DNA of 64,000 bases, from NCBI RefSeq assembly GCF_003605125.1, contig NZ_QPQT01000009.1, positions 124,001 through 188,000 of the forward strand, written 5' to 3'. Below are positions 1 through 8,962 of the stretch, piece by piece. The notes under the pieces were generated by a model. It ran no database searches, was not told where the DNA came from, and saw only the letters and a list, made by a program, of their open reading frames with translations. How positions within the stretch are numbered: the stretch's first letter is position 1; each line of letters opens with the position of its first letter. The stretch comes from Shewanella algidipiscicola (GTDB taxonomy: Bacteria; Pseudomonadota; Gammaproteobacteria; Enterobacterales; Shewanellaceae). Both the position numbers and the translations under genes were made by a program.

Positions 1-906
1 GATATCATTAGCCACTTCGGAGGCTGAATCGAGCATATTTGCGCCATTTTGAGCAATATCGACCGTCTCCAGCGCGCTTTGGCGAGCCAACTGAGAGGCG
101 TTTTGCACTGCTTGCTGATGCTCGATACGCGGCGTCACATCGCTGGCAAATTTAACCACTCGCACCACATTACCCGCTTCGTCAACAATCGGATTATAGG
201 TCGCTTCTAACCACACGGTATTACCTTGCTTAGTGATACGTTCAAACAAGCCAGATTGAAACCGGCCTTTAGCCAACAACGCCCAAAAATCGGGCTGTTC
301 ACGTAAAAAATTATCGGTACAAAAAAGCCGATGATGCAGGCCTTTTATCTCGTGATGAGAGTAACCTATGGTGTTACAGAAATTACTATTAGCATCGATC
401 ACTTCGCCATCAGGGGTGAACTCGATAAACGCCAGTGACTTATTTAATGCATTAAAAATGGCTTCTTGACGATCGAGTTGGAGGCGGTCTTCGGTCACAT
501 CACTAGCGATTTTGACAACCTTACTTACTCGGCCCTGTTCGTCTTTGACCGGCACATAGGTGGCTTCAATCCAGATAACAGAACCATCTTTGCAAATGCG
601 CTGAAAGGTACCTTGATTAAGTTTACCTTGCCCCAGTTCCTGCCAGAACTTTTTGTAATTGCGATCAGCAACATACTGGCTTTGACACAACATACTATGA
701 TGCCGTCCTTGGATCTCTTCAAGTGAATAGCCGATAACCGCTAAAAACTGCTTATTGGCAGTCAGCACCTCTCCATCGACAGAAAATTCAATGTAAGGCA
801 CACTGCCACGGATCGCACTTAAAATGTGATTGTCAGTGCGCAATGCTGCATTATATTGCGCTTGTTGCTGCTGCAACGCCAACTTACCACGACCAAAACC
901 AAACAT
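1..906 (-). CDS. Soluble methyl-accepting chemotaxis-type protein with two PAS domains (5' part only)
   Basis: The reading frame is open from an ATG at 906 to the window edge, giving the first 302 residues; the C-terminal signalling part lies outside. No signal peptide or membrane segment is visible. After a short Gln-rich start there are two consecutive PAS blocks (about residues 30-145 and 155-265). They are clearly homologous: each has an IGYS element, a W(I/L)EATY strand and ends in (I/F)ASDVT. The final residues look like the start of a coiled MCP signalling helix. This double-PAS cytoplasmic layout recalls BdlA-type receptors, which link redox or ligand sensing to chemotaxis or biofilm dispersal. 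The start is supported by AAGGTG seven bases upstream. Ligand or cofactor cannot be told from sequence. The class assignment is firm; the BdlA comparison is inference. Confidence 0.85.
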   Translation of the reverse strand, partial: MFGFGRGKLALQQQQAQYNAALRTDNHILSAIRGSVPYIEFSVDGEVLTANKQFLAVIGYSLEEIQGRHHSMLCQSQYVADRNYKKFWQELGQGKLNQGTFQRICKDGSVIWIEATYVPVKDEQGRVSKVVKIASDVTEDRLQLDRQEAIFNALNKSLAFIEFTPDGEVIDANSNFCNTIGYSHHEIKGLHHRLFCTDNFLREQPDFWALLAKGRFQSGLFERITKQGNTVWLEATYNPIVDEAGNVVRVVKFASDVTPRIEHQQAVQNASQLARQSALETVDIAQNGANMLDSASEVANDI

Positions 907-1464
907 ACCGCTACACCTTAACTTCGGGGGGCTGCCCCTAAATACAAAAAAACACCCGCATCAGTATCGACTCAAGATACTAATCACAGGCATCTTCAAC
1001 TTTAGACTAAAACATTTTAACGCAGCCACGCAGGTGACCACCAACAATAATAACCACGACTTGAGAATGACCACATCATTTATCATCAACAGTATAGATA
1101 CGCAGCACACAGCAGAAAGGTTCAAATGACATGCAGCGATTTTACTTGTTTGAGCAATACCACTCAGATGAAAGCCGCACTAAACAAACCAAGGAGTTAT
1201 GCCAACGCCTTGGTATATAACAGCACCACAATATTAATCATTAGCGCCTGTAGCATTAGCCTCAAAGGCCAATACACAAAGCTGTCATAGTGAAGTATCT
1301 TGATGATCCGCTATCGAGTCATGCAATACGATTACAGCTAAATAGCATAGCCAGATAGGAGTTTACACCGAGTGAAAAAGCCTAGCTTGCCAATAATCAC
1401 TCACTGTTATCGGCAAGGCATAGTAAACATTAAGCATCAATGATGAACATCTAGCGTAATGAGA
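907..1464. other. Intergenic region without recognised gene
   Basis: About 560 bases separate the chemoreceptor start from the HlyD-like gene stop. The only long frames are on the plus strand; the one starting near 830 begins inside the receptor gene and has a composition (runs of Cys, then Asn) unlike a real protein. I see no tRNA, terminator with U-tract, or repeat. The receptor promoter presumably lies at the left end. Confidence 0.5.
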
Positions 1465-2601
1465 TTAATGAAACAGGTAATTTAACCAACCTTGCATTCT
1501 CACCAGCACCTTGCGCATAACCGCGACGTGAGAAAAATGCTCGGTATAGATGGCGATCTCCCCCGATACGCCGGCGGGGAAAGATTGGCTAATCTGATTA
1601 TTATCGACTTTGATCAACACCACCACTCGCCCGGGCAAAGTCAACATACGCGAAGGCATCAAACTCCCCGTCGATTGCAGCTCACCCTCGGCCATCGCTG
1701 GTAATATTTTGGCCACAGTGCCGCTAAATACTTGTCCGGGCGCTGCATCTAAAATCACTTCAGCAGTGTCCCCCTCCTTGAGACGCAACAGAGAGTTCTG
1801 CCAAAATGCGCCTGCCATATAACGCTCTTCATTAGGAATAAAGCTTATCACTGAACGCAGCGGCATAGGCACAGCGACAATGCCTGGACGTAAGGCCATT
1901 TGAGTCACTATCCCGTCAGACGGTGCATAAACCACAGTTTGCTCAAGTTCATACAACGCCTTATCTAATTCGGCGCGGATCCCCGCCACCTTAGTGTTAA
2001 CCCCATCAACATTTGATTCATAAGCCAAACGAACCCGCAGCTCTTCTGATTTCGCTGCGGTATATTGCGCTTCGGCCGCTAAGTATCGTTGCCGCCGATT
2101 ATCTAGTTCAAGCTCACTAAAGGGAGAGTCGACACCAGCTTGTCTTTGGCCTTTATCGTAACGGTCAAAGGCCGACTTGGTGCGGTCTCTATCGGCTAAT
2201 GCTAACTCAACACTGGCTTTAGCGGTACGCCAAGCCGCTTCCAACTGTGGCACCTCTAGCTCGGCAGCCGCTAGCGCCGCTCGCTTTTGCATCACCACGG
2301 CCTCAAAAGGAGTGGGATCTAATTTAAACAGCACATCGCCTTTTTTTAGAGGTACATTAGGTGCAACATGCACCTCGGTAACAACGCCCCTAACGGCAGG
2401 ATTAATCGGCACAGACACAAACATCTCTTTAGCATAAGGCGTATAGGGATGGTTGTAATTCATCAGCAGCACCAGTCCACCAACAATAAAAACACCGCCC
2501 AACACAGCAGTCGGCACAGTCCACTTATTTAACGGAATATGGAAAATCTTAAATATGGCGATGCAGCAAGCTGTATAAGTCAATACGATTAATAGATCCA
2601 T
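1465..2601 (-). CDS. HlyD-family membrane fusion protein (YiaV/YibH-like)
   Basis: This is a periplasmic adaptor of the HlyD/EmrA type, 378 residues from the chosen start. Two hydrophobic segments are near the N-terminus (about residues 2-20 and 28-47). A biotinyl-lipoyl-like half follows (AVRGVVTEVHVAPNVPLKKG), then a long helical hairpin rich in Ala, Glu and Arg, then the second lipoyl half (YAPSDGIVTQMALRPG) and a beta-barrel region. The ATG at 2601 is preferred to one at 2658 because AAGGA sits nine bases upstream and it begins one base past the stop of the DUF3302 gene, so the two are co-transcribed. The pair matches the yiaW-yiaV / yibI-yibH arrangement of enterobacteria, whose transport substrate is not established. 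No efflux pump or outer-membrane channel gene is adjacent. Confidence 0.85.
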   Translation of the reverse strand: MDLLIVLTYTACCIAIFKIFHIPLNKWTVPTAVLGGVFIVGGLVLLMNYNHPYTPYAKEMFVSVPINPAVRGVVTEVHVAPNVPLKKGDVLFKLDPTPFEAVVMQKRAALAAAELEVPQLEAAWRTAKASVELALADRDRTKSAFDRYDKGQRQAGVDSPFSELELDNRRQRYLAAEAQYTAAKSEELRVRLAYESNVDGVNTKVAGIRAELDKALYELEQTVVYAPSDGIVTQMALRPGIVAVPMPLRSVISFIPNEERYMAGAFWQNSLLRLKEGDTAEVILDAAPGQVFSGTVAKILPAMAEGELQSTGSLMPSRMLTLPGRVVVLIKVDNNQISQSFPAGVSGEIAIYTEHFSHVAVMRKVLVRMQGWLNYLFH

Positions 2602-2602
2602 C

Positions 2603-2998
2603 TTATGATTCCTTCTCATCCAACGGTGGGGGGATGACACTGGCAGGCGTTGGTACATCCACCCTCGCCTCTTCCATCGCCTGCATTCGATGCTCTAACT
2701 GCGCCACAGTCTGATTGAGTTGCTTAACTTCCTCTTCCAACTGCAATTCTCGCTCAACCACTTGGTTAAATCCCCAGCCTCTATCTTCTCGATATAAGGT
2801 GGCCCATATCCATAAAAAAGGCCAAATGGCATGTAAGGTAAATAAACTCACCCAACCTGCTACATGCAATGCATCTTGCTGAGGATGATTGCGTTTTTTA
2901 GCTATTTCATAAGGAATATCATGGATAACAATGACGCCATAAAACAAAAATATACCAACAAAAATAATCACCCCCAACGCAAAGTAATCCAAAAACAT
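2603..2998 (-). CDS. DUF3302 inner-membrane protein (YiaW/YibI-like)
   Basis: A small protein of 131 residues with two predicted membrane helices: one at the N-terminus (about residues 5-25) and one around HAIWPFLWIW. The ion-rich segment HDIPYEIAKKRNHPQ lies between them. The C-terminal third is an amphipathic coiled coil (LQLEEEVKQLNQTVAQLEHR) ending in a Pro-rich tail. This is the DUF3302 pattern. The start at 2998 is chosen over 3094 because AAGGAGAG lies just upstream and the family begins at MFLDYFAL. It is the first gene of a two-gene unit with the HlyD-like gene. Its function is unknown; it probably assists or partners the adaptor protein. Confidence 0.8.
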   Translation of the reverse strand: MFLDYFALGVIIFVGIFLFYGVIVIHDIPYEIAKKRNHPQQDALHVAGWVSLFTLHAIWPFLWIWATLYREDRGWGFNQVVERELQLEEEVKQLNQTVAQLEHRMQAMEEARVDVPTPASVIPPPLDEKES

Positions 2999-3267
2999 GG
3001 CGCTCTCCTTATTTGTTGTTACGCTGATAATAGCGCAAACAAAGTGGTGGCAACACCACTCAATTAACATTTTTATAACACGCAAGGATAGCAATAACTT
3101 ACAGCTGCATCACACTTTTTATATCGGCAGAGTTTGATACAGCTATCGCTTGTACACTCGATGACTCGAAAACCGTTTAACTTTGCTGTAAAAAGGTAAG
3201 ATATTAAAAAACACTAATAAAAACTGGTATATCCCCTTAGCCAAAATGAATAAAAGGTACCCACACC

Positions 3268-4446
3268 ATGATAGGCACTCCCCACACTAAAGGCGCGCTG
3301 CGCGCCATGCTGCTCGGCTGCGGCGAACTAGGAAAAGAAGTCGCAATCGAACTGCAACGTTTAGGCGTTGAAGTCATTGGCGTCGACAGATACCCCAATG
3401 CACCAGCCATGCAAGTCGCCCACCGCTCACATGTGATAAACATGCTCGATGGCGAGGCTCTGCGCCAAGTGATCACACTAGAGCAACCGCACTTGGTGAT
3501 TCCAGAAATTGAAGCCATTGCCACTCAAACCTTGGTCGATATGGAAGCCGAGGGGCTCAACGTCATCCCGACAGCCAAAGCCACCCAACTGACCATGGAT
3601 CGGGAAGGCATACGTCGCCTCGCCGCAGAAACCTTGGCCATTCCCACCTCGCCTTACTTTTTTTGCGACACTCAAACTGAATTTGAACAGGCGGTAAAAG
3701 CGATTGGCCTTCCCTGCGTGGTAAAGCCCGTGATGAGTTCATCAGGTAAAGGCCAGAGCGTGATCCGTGAAGACGCCCAAGTCTTGCCTGCATGGCAATA
3801 CGCCCAAGAGGGTGGTCGTGCGGGCGGCGGTCGTGTCATTGTTGAAGGCTTCGTGCCATTTGATTATGAGATAACCTTACTGACCATTAGCGCTATTAAT
3901 GGCATCCATTTTTGCGATCCTATTGGCCACAGACAAGAAGATGGCGATTACCGCGAGTCATGGCAACCACAAGCGATGTCGGCCAACGTATTGGCTAAAT
4001 CGCAACAGATTGGTCGTAAAGTGGTAGAGGCCCTAGGCGGTTACGGTCTGTTTGGTGTCGAACTGTTTGTTAAAGGCGATGAGGTGTTCTTTTCTGAAGT
4101 CTCTCCCCGCCCACACGATACCGGACTTGTCACCTTGATCAGCCAAGATCTGTCAGAATTTGCGCTGCATGTGCGCGCCATCTTAGGCTTACCCATCGCC
4201 AATATTGCACAGCATGGCCCATCTGCATCAGCGGTGATCTTGGCTCAGGGCCAGTCCAGTAACTTACGTTATCGCAATATGGCCGCGGCCTTAACCGAGC
4301 CAAATACTCAACTGCGTCTGTTTGCCAAACCTGAAATTGACGGACGCCGTCGACTCGGAGTCGGCCTTGCCCGTGGTGAGTCCATTGACGATGCGATAGA
4401 AAAAGCTTTAACGGTTGCGGCTAAGGTCGAGGTTATCTTCGAGTAA
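3268..4446 (+). CDS. purT: Formate-dependent phosphoribosylglycinamide formyltransferase (GAR transformylase 2)
   Basis: PurT catalyses the ATP- and formate-dependent formylation of GAR to FGAR in de novo purine synthesis, an alternative to the folate-dependent PurN. The 392-residue length equals that of the E. coli enzyme. An N-terminal Rossmann-like pre-ATP-grasp segment ([15 protein letters not shown]) is followed by an ATP-grasp core ([15 protein letters not shown]) and the metal/phosphate region ([23 protein letters not shown]). It stands alone, divergent from the DUF3302 gene, and is followed by a strong terminator. Upstream there is at best a weak PurR-like match (see rejected items), so regulation is not settled. 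Confidence 0.96.
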   Translation: MIGTPHTKGALRAMLLGCGELGKEVAIELQRLGVEVIGVDRYPNAPAMQVAHRSHVINMLDGEALRQVITLEQPHLVIPEIEAIATQTLVDMEAEGLNVIPTAKATQLTMDREGIRRLAAETLAIPTSPYFFCDTQTEFEQAVKAIGLPCVVKPVMSSSGKGQSVIREDAQVLPAWQYAQEGGRAGGGRVIVEGFVPFDYEITLLTISAINGIHFCDPIGHRQEDGDYRESWQPQAMSANVLAKSQQIGRKVVEALGGYGLFGVELFVKGDEVFFSEVSPRPHDTGLVTLISQDLSEFALHVRAILGLPIANIAQHGPSASAVILAQGQSSNLRYRNMAAALTEPNTQLRLFAKPEIDGRRRLGVGLARGESIDDAIEKALTVAAKVEVIFE

Positions 4447-4500
4447 TCATGCCCCAGTTAGCCCATTGCCAGCAACTAAAGGCGGTGGTGTAAAACATTA

Positions 4501-4525
4501 AAAAAGGCGCTCAAGCGCCTTTTTT
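4501..4525. terminator. Bidirectional rho-independent terminator between purT and the dehydrogenase gene
   Basis: The stem GGCGC/GCGCC with loop TCAA is flanked by a run of A on the left and a run of T on the right. It can therefore end transcription of purT on the plus strand and of the convergent dehydrogenase gene on the minus strand. Confidence 0.85.
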
Positions 4526-4540
4526 AATTCACATCTCACA

Positions 4541-5491
4541 CTAACTGACACGGTTAATGGGTTTACCCGACAGGTAGCCTGTTAAATTACTCAGTGCAAT
4601 ATCCATCAAATTTTGCCGCGCTTCACGAGTCGCCCACGAATTATGTGGACTAATGCTGATATTGCTCGCCGTGATCAAGGGGTTATCGACCGCTGGCGGC
4701 TCACTGGACAACACATCGACACCGGCGCGAATAGCCCCTTCATTCAACGCATGGGCTAACTCAGCTTCGTCGACTAGGCCGCCACGAGCGGTATTGATCA
4801 GCAGCGCATTAGGTTTCATCTTTGCAAGGCTGGCGGCATTGATCATCTTATCTGTCTCAGGCGTGAGTGGACAATGCAAAGAGATAATATCAGCTTGCTG
4901 GTATAACATGTTCAGCTCACACCAGCTGACACCTGTGGGTAAGTCAGTTTTTGGCTGCGGCGTACTGACCAATACCTGCATCTGAAATGCACGCGCTATA
5001 CTGGCCACCTGACGGCCAATATCGCCATAACCGATTAATCCTAAGGTTTTACCTTTAAGCGATTGCAGCGGCGATAAGGTAAAACAAAAATCAGCACTTT
5101 GACTCCATCCACCTGCGATGACCGCCTGATGATGCTCGGCGAGCTTTTGGGTGTGATGTAATATGTGGGCAAAAACCATCTGCGCTACGGCATCGGGACC
5201 ATACCCTGGCACATTTGTAACCGCAATCCCCCGCGCAGCGGCGGCGTTAATGTCAACCACATTCGTGCCGGTCGCTAAAACACCTATGTAGCGCACGCAG
5301 GGCAGCATGGCTAGGGTATCGGCATTAAGCTCAGTTTTGTTGGTTAATATAATATCGGCGTCATGAGCACGCTCTAACACTAATGGCGCTGCGGTGCGCT
5401 CAAAGCAGTGAAAGTCACCGAGCGACTCAAACCCGTGCCAGCTCAGGTCGCCCGGATTTAAGGTATAGCCATCGAGTACTACAATTTTCAT
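4541..5491 (-). CDS. D-2-hydroxyacid dehydrogenase, NAD(P)-dependent (glycerate/hydroxypyruvate type)
   Basis: A member of the D-isomer-specific 2-hydroxyacid dehydrogenase family, 316 residues. The Rossmann fingerprint LGLIGYGDIGRQVA lies mid-protein. The catalytic triad is visible: Arg in INTARGGLVDE, Glu in GVDVLSSEPP and His in SPHNSWAT. Overall it resembles HprA-like glycerate dehydrogenases (VVLDGYTLNPGDLSW at the N-terminus), which interconvert hydroxypyruvate or glyoxylate and the hydroxyacid. Exact substrate is not provable here. The start at 5491 fits the family N-terminus; an upstream ATG at 5509 adds six residues and has no better ribosome binding site. It is transcribed towards purT and shares its terminator. 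Confidence 0.88.
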   Translation of the reverse strand: MKIVVLDGYTLNPGDLSWHGFESLGDFHCFERTAAPLVLERAHDADIILTNKTELNADTLAMLPCVRYIGVLATGTNVVDINAAAARGIAVTNVPGYGPDAVAQMVFAHILHHTQKLAEHHQAVIAGGWSQSADFCFTLSPLQSLKGKTLGLIGYGDIGRQVASIARAFQMQVLVSTPQPKTDLPTGVSWCELNMLYQQADIISLHCPLTPETDKMINAASLAKMKPNALLINTARGGLVDEAELAHALNEGAIRAGVDVLSSEPPAVDNPLITASNISISPHNSWATREARQNLMDIALSNLTGYLSGKPINRVS

Positions 5492-5539
5492 CGTTATTAT
5501 TCTCATCATCCGTTAAGTGAGATATCGTTTCTGCGCCCG

Positions 5540-6208
5540 TTAAAAGCGTAACTTTAGCCCTGCATTGACCTGCCCTTGCCACATGATGTCGGCACTTATC
5601 TGCCAGATACACTGGCTAGCATCACAAAATAGCGCATTGTCACTGCTCACAAAGGTGGCGAATGCCCGTGCATCGGTAAACAGCGAGAGGCGCGGATTCA
5701 CTTGATACTCAACCCCGGCACCAAACCCCATCGAAAAACGCGTTTCGTTGCCATAATCGTTATCGGGGCGCATTTGGGTCAGCCCTAGACTAGTGGTGAT
5801 ATAGGGGCGTAAGGCACCATGAGAAAAATAGAGCGAGCCGCCCACGTGCAGGTAATCGACATCCAACGTGGTTAGTTGCTTAGGGGGAACATTGCCGCGG
5901 CGGTTAAGCTCTGTGGCCTGATGGCTATAAAGCAAATAGACATTGCCAGGGTCACGAGTGTGAATGCCGACCATGATGCCGTAGTGGCCGGACTCGCTGA
6001 TATTAATCCCACTTTGGGTTTGGGTATTAAGCTCGATGGCATCGAATTCTGTGGCGGCAAAACTGTAGCCACCAAATGGTGCCACAAACATTCCGGGTTC
6101 TGCCTCTACGGGCGCACCGAGCACAGGGGTTGACGGGACAGTTAGGCATAGCAGCAAAGGTAATAGACAGCTGACTTGATATCGACTTGTTGTAGTTATC
6201 GCTTTCAT
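5540..6208 (-). CDS. Outer-membrane beta-barrel protein, opacity/OmpA-barrel-like
   Basis: A 222-residue exported protein. A signal peptide with hydrophobic core SCLLPLLLCLTVPSTPVLG probably ends near residue 30. The mature part alternates polar and hydrophobic residues in strands (GGYSFAATEFD, HYGIMVGIHT, VDYLHVGGSLYFSHG, RFSMGFGAGVEYQV) and ends in the barrel terminus VNAGLKLRF with a final Phe, the BAM recognition signature. This fits an eight-stranded barrel of the opacity/OmpA-like type. Start 6208 is set by AGGGAGATAAAC just upstream. It precedes the dehydrogenase gene on the same strand with a gap of about 48 bases. Function unknown; adhesin-like or structural roles are possible. Confidence 0.75.
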   Translation of the reverse strand: MKAITTTSRYQVSCLLPLLLCLTVPSTPVLGAPVEAEPGMFVAPFGGYSFAATEFDAIELNTQTQSGINISESGHYGIMVGIHTRDPGNVYLLYSHQATELNRRGNVPPKQLTTLDVDYLHVGGSLYFSHGALRPYITTSLGLTQMRPDNDYGNETRFSMGFGAGVEYQVNPRLSLFTDARAFATFVSSDNALFCDASQCIWQISADIMWQGQVNAGLKLRF

Positions 6209-6309
6209 GTTTATCTCCCTGCGCACCATGATGGCGCTAATCCATTGGTGAGCTCAGCCACCCATTGGCGGTGGCTGAGCACTGGGTTTCAACCTGCTTT
6301 TTTTACTCG

Positions 6310-7089
6310 CTACCTCATACCGCGATCTTGTTTGACTCTATCATAAGCCGCTTGAATATCTTGGGCTTTTTTCTTAGCCAGCTCCATCATCTCGGCAGGT
6401 AACCCTTTAGCCACTAATTTGTCTGGGTGATGTTCATTCATCAGCTTACGATAGGCCCGTTTCACCTGTTGATCTGAATCGGCTTCGGTTAACCCCAGCA
6501 CACTGTAGGCGTCGGCAATCGATGTTTGTTGCTGGCCACCACTGCGGTGAAAATTATACTCCGCCTGCCAGCGTTTAAGTAACTCATCGAGCTGCAATCG
6601 ACTGTAACCTAGCTCCTTGGCGACCAACAGTAAGATGGCATGCTCTTTAGCATCGAGCTCTCCATCGGATAAGGCCGTCTGGATCTGGATTTCCAAAAAC
6701 ATCTGCACCAGATCTTTACGTCCCATGGACAACAATCGAAAGCTTTTAAGGCAAGCATTGAGATCAAAGTCGCTGGCTTTACCTTGGTTAAAAGCCGACT
6801 GTGCGTCGCGCCGCGCCTGGCCACTTAGCTGCAGTTGATCCATGAGCGCGCTAGCGATGCGAATATCTGTTTCGGTGACATGGCCAGAAGCCTTTGCAAC
6901 ATGGCCCATCACCGCAAAGGTGGTATTAAAAAACAGTGTTTGGCGATTACTGCCCTTGCCAATAATACCACTGAGTTCGGCGCGCTTTTTGTCGTATAAA
7001 TGGCCTAGCCATAATCCTAAAATTGCGCCAAAGATACGACCAAACATAAAGCCGATCGCAAAACCAAATACCTTACCCCAAATTTTCAT
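6310..7089 (-). CDS. djlA: Membrane-anchored DnaJ-like co-chaperone DjlA
   Basis: DjlA is a type III J-domain co-chaperone that stimulates DnaK at the inner membrane. The 259-residue protein begins with a glycine-rich membrane segment (VFGFAIGFMFGRIFGAILGLWLGH). It continues with a TerB-like helical domain (about 60-170, containing DGELDAKEHAILLLVAKELG) and ends with a J domain holding the essential HPD in NEHHPDKLVAKG. The membrane-TerB-J order is diagnostic. It lies eight bases after murU on the same strand, and the djlA/lptD neighbourhood is conserved in gammaproteobacteria. It is slightly shorter than the E. coli protein, mainly in the linker. Confidence 0.95.
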   Translation of the reverse strand: MKIWGKVFGFAIGFMFGRIFGAILGLWLGHLYDKKRAELSGIIGKGSNRQTLFFNTTFAVMGHVAKASGHVTETDIRIASALMDQLQLSGQARRDAQSAFNQGKASDFDLNACLKSFRLLSMGRKDLVQMFLEIQIQTALSDGELDAKEHAILLLVAKELGYSRLQLDELLKRWQAEYNFHRSGGQQQTSIADAYSVLGLTEADSDQQVKRAYRKLMNEHHPDKLVAKGLPAEMMELAKKKAQDIQAAYDRVKQDRGMR

Positions 7090-7097
7090 CTATTAAC

Positions 7098-7805
7098 CTA
7101 ATCTTGTTTTTTATCTAGTGTTGTCATGCGCGTATTCAGCGCCGCTAACCGTTCGACCGTACCCACATCGCACCAAAAGCCGTTAAAATGTTCACCGGCA
7201 ACTAATCCTTGCGCCATCTTATCTTTAAGGAGAGGTGCCAGTGCAAACCGCTTACTGGTGGTGCCATTAAACAGCGCTGGCTGGTAAATTCCCATACCTG
7301 AAAAGGTCAATTTACTTGGGCCTGCAGCGCTCAGTCGCCCCTCAAGTAAGGCAAAATCCCCCTCTGGATGCTGTAACGGATTATCGACTAACCACAAATA
7401 AGCCAGAGCCTCGCCCATTGCAGCCTTGATAGCCATTAACGAGAGAGGCTGGGCGGCAATGGTTGGTAAAGCATCAATAAACACATCGCCGTTGATCACT
7501 AAAAACGGCTCAGATCCGAGCAACTCTAAGGCATTTTTAATCCCACCACCGGTTTCTAATGCTTCGGTTTCACCGCTGTAATGCAATTTCACCTGCCAAC
7601 GTCCACCATCACCCAAGGCCTGGATAAGCTTATCACCCAGCCAAGCATGATTAATGACTATATCGGTGACACCAAGGGCGGCTAAACGCTCAATGTGGTA
7701 GACAATCAGTGGTTTACCAGCCACTTCAACCAGCGGCTTGGGTATCTTATCGGTTAGCGGTCGTAAACGCTCGCCACGGCCTGCGGCTAAAATCATCGCC
7801 TTCAC
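7098..7805 (-). CDS. murU: N-acetylmuramate alpha-1-phosphate uridylyltransferase
   Basis: MurU converts MurNAc-1-phosphate and UTP to UDP-MurNAc in the peptidoglycan-recycling route that bypasses the MurA step targeted by fosfomycin. The 235-residue protein has the nucleotidyltransferase start MILAAGRGERLRPLTDKIPK with the G-x-G-x-R-L signature, the metal-binding FLVINGDVF, and WCDVGTVERL near the end. Its ATG overlaps the stop of the kinase gene by four bases, which supports the MurU assignment over other sugar-nucleotide transferases of the same fold. Located between amgK and djlA in one transcription unit. Confidence 0.9.
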   Translation of the reverse strand: MKAMILAAGRGERLRPLTDKIPKPLVEVAGKPLIVYHIERLAALGVTDIVINHAWLGDKLIQALGDGGRWQVKLHYSGETEALETGGGIKNALELLGSEPFLVINGDVFIDALPTIAAQPLSLMAIKAAMGEALAYLWLVDNPLQHPEGDFALLEGRLSAAGPSKLTFSGMGIYQPALFNGTTSKRFALAPLLKDKMAQGLVAGEHFNGFWCDVGTVERLAALNTRMTTLDKKQD

Positions 7806-8800
7806 AGGGTCTGCTCCATTTTGGGGATCACTTGATTATCTAACCAGCTGATAAAGGGGTGTAATGCCAAGTAGCGCTTGCCGATATCACTAACATATTG
7901 CAATGTGAGCATTATATCTTGCATGTAACTGGGCTTACCGTCACGGTAATTTAACCGACAAAAGATACCTGCGGCCTTAAGATGACGCTGCATGCCCATT
8001 AAATCAAACCAATGCCGATATTGCGCCAAAGTGACATCCTGCCCTAGCACATTGTCAGAGAGTAATTGCAGGTAATGCTGCTGCATCAAGGTTTCAACCA
8101 CCTCGTCTGGCCAGCGCACATAACAGTCTCTAAGCAGCGACACCGCATCATAGGTGACAGGCCCTATCACAGCATCTTGAAAATCAATCACAGCTAACTG
8201 CTTATCACACAACATCAAATTACGGCTATGAAAGTCGCGGTGCATTCCCGCGCGGGGCTGCACTAACGCACTATCAGCCAGTATCCGATAGGTATCGGCT
8301 AGCATCTGCTGAGTATCAGCACTGCACTTAAGTTGTAAGTGGCGACCGATTAACCAATCAGAAAAAATATCTAACTCTCGATAAACGAAGGCCTCGTCAT
8401 AACTAGGTAGCGGGACGCCATCGACTCTGGTGACCGCACGAATAGGGGTGAGCAAACATAATGCCTGTTGATAATAATCGCTGACATTGGCAGGTGTTAA
8501 TACACTCAGTAGCTGAGTATCACCTAAATCACTGAGCAATAAAAAACCTTGTTCAATATTTTTTTCAATGACTTGGGGGGCGTTAATCCCCTGCTGATGA
8601 TATTCATTTGCTAATGCGATGAACGGACTCACCGCAATTAAATCTGGAGGAGAGTCCATGGCGATGTAGCGTTTAGGCCCCAGAGTTACCCTAAAATAGC
8701 GACGAAAACTGGCATCACCTGAGATGAGTTTGATGGTAGCATTAGCGCTCAGCACGCGTTCAATCCACGCATTTAAGGCAATAAATCTTAGATCTGACAA
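7802..8800 (-). CDS. amgK: N-acetylmuramate/N-acetylglucosamine anomeric kinase (aminoglycoside phosphotransferase fold)
   Basis: AmgK phosphorylates recovered MurNAc or GlcNAc at the anomeric carbon, feeding MurU. The kinase core is clear: DASFRRYFRV near the N-terminus, the catalytic loop GMHRDFHSRNLML and the metal-binding VIDFQDAVIGPVTYD. A TTG at 8800 is the likely start: GAGGTG lies a few bases upstream, the product MSDLRFIALNAWIERVL fits the family, and the length becomes 332. An in-frame ATG at 8860 would add a 20-residue hydrophobic extension (FPFCFIIKQFLLK) with no ribosome binding site. Overlaps murU by four bases. Function rests on the amgK-murU pairing. Confidence 0.87.
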   Translation of the reverse strand: MSDLRFIALNAWIERVLSANATIKLISGDASFRRYFRVTLGPKRYIAMDSPPDLIAVSPFIALANEYHQQGINAPQVIEKNIEQGFLLLSDLGDTQLLSVLTPANVSDYYQQALCLLTPIRAVTRVDGVPLPSYDEAFVYRELDIFSDWLIGRHLQLKCSADTQQMLADTYRILADSALVQPRAGMHRDFHSRNLMLCDKQLAVIDFQDAVIGPVTYDAVSLLRDCYVRWPDEVVETLMQQHYLQLLSDNVLGQDVTLAQYRHWFDLMGMQRHLKAAGIFCRLNYRDGKPSYMQDIMLTLQYVSDIGKRYLALHPFISWLDNQVIPKMEQTL

Positions 8801-8904
8801 GGGCACCTCATGGCTCTTAAGCAAAAATTGCTTTATTATAAAGCAAAATGGAAACAGCAATTAAGATGATTCTATCTCTTTTGCTAGGTTGCTTGCGCAG
8901 ATAG

Positions 8905-8936
8905 ATGCAACTATTCTCTCCGATAATTTGTCTAGA
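8905..8936 (+). promoter_or_regulatory. Possible envelope-stress (sigma-E) promoter of lptD
   Basis: GCAACT at 8907-8912 and TCTAG at 8931-8935, separated by 18 bases, resemble the sigma-E elements GGAACTT and TCTGA. They end about 28 bases before the lptD start. Sigma-E control of lptD is established in E. coli. The -35 match is imperfect, so this is a suggestion only. Confidence 0.3.
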
Positions 8937-8962
8937 CTAAGAAATCACAAAAACGATAAAAG

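Noticed and set aside
830..1129. 99-codon plus-strand frame overlapping the start of the chemoreceptor gene
   Set aside because: Opposite strand of a real gene, strange composition (Cys and Asn runs), no ribosome binding site.
3164..3185. PurR-box-like sequence upstream of purT (CGAAAACCGTTTAACT)
   Set aside because: Only about half of the 16 positions agree with the consensus and the palindrome is broken.
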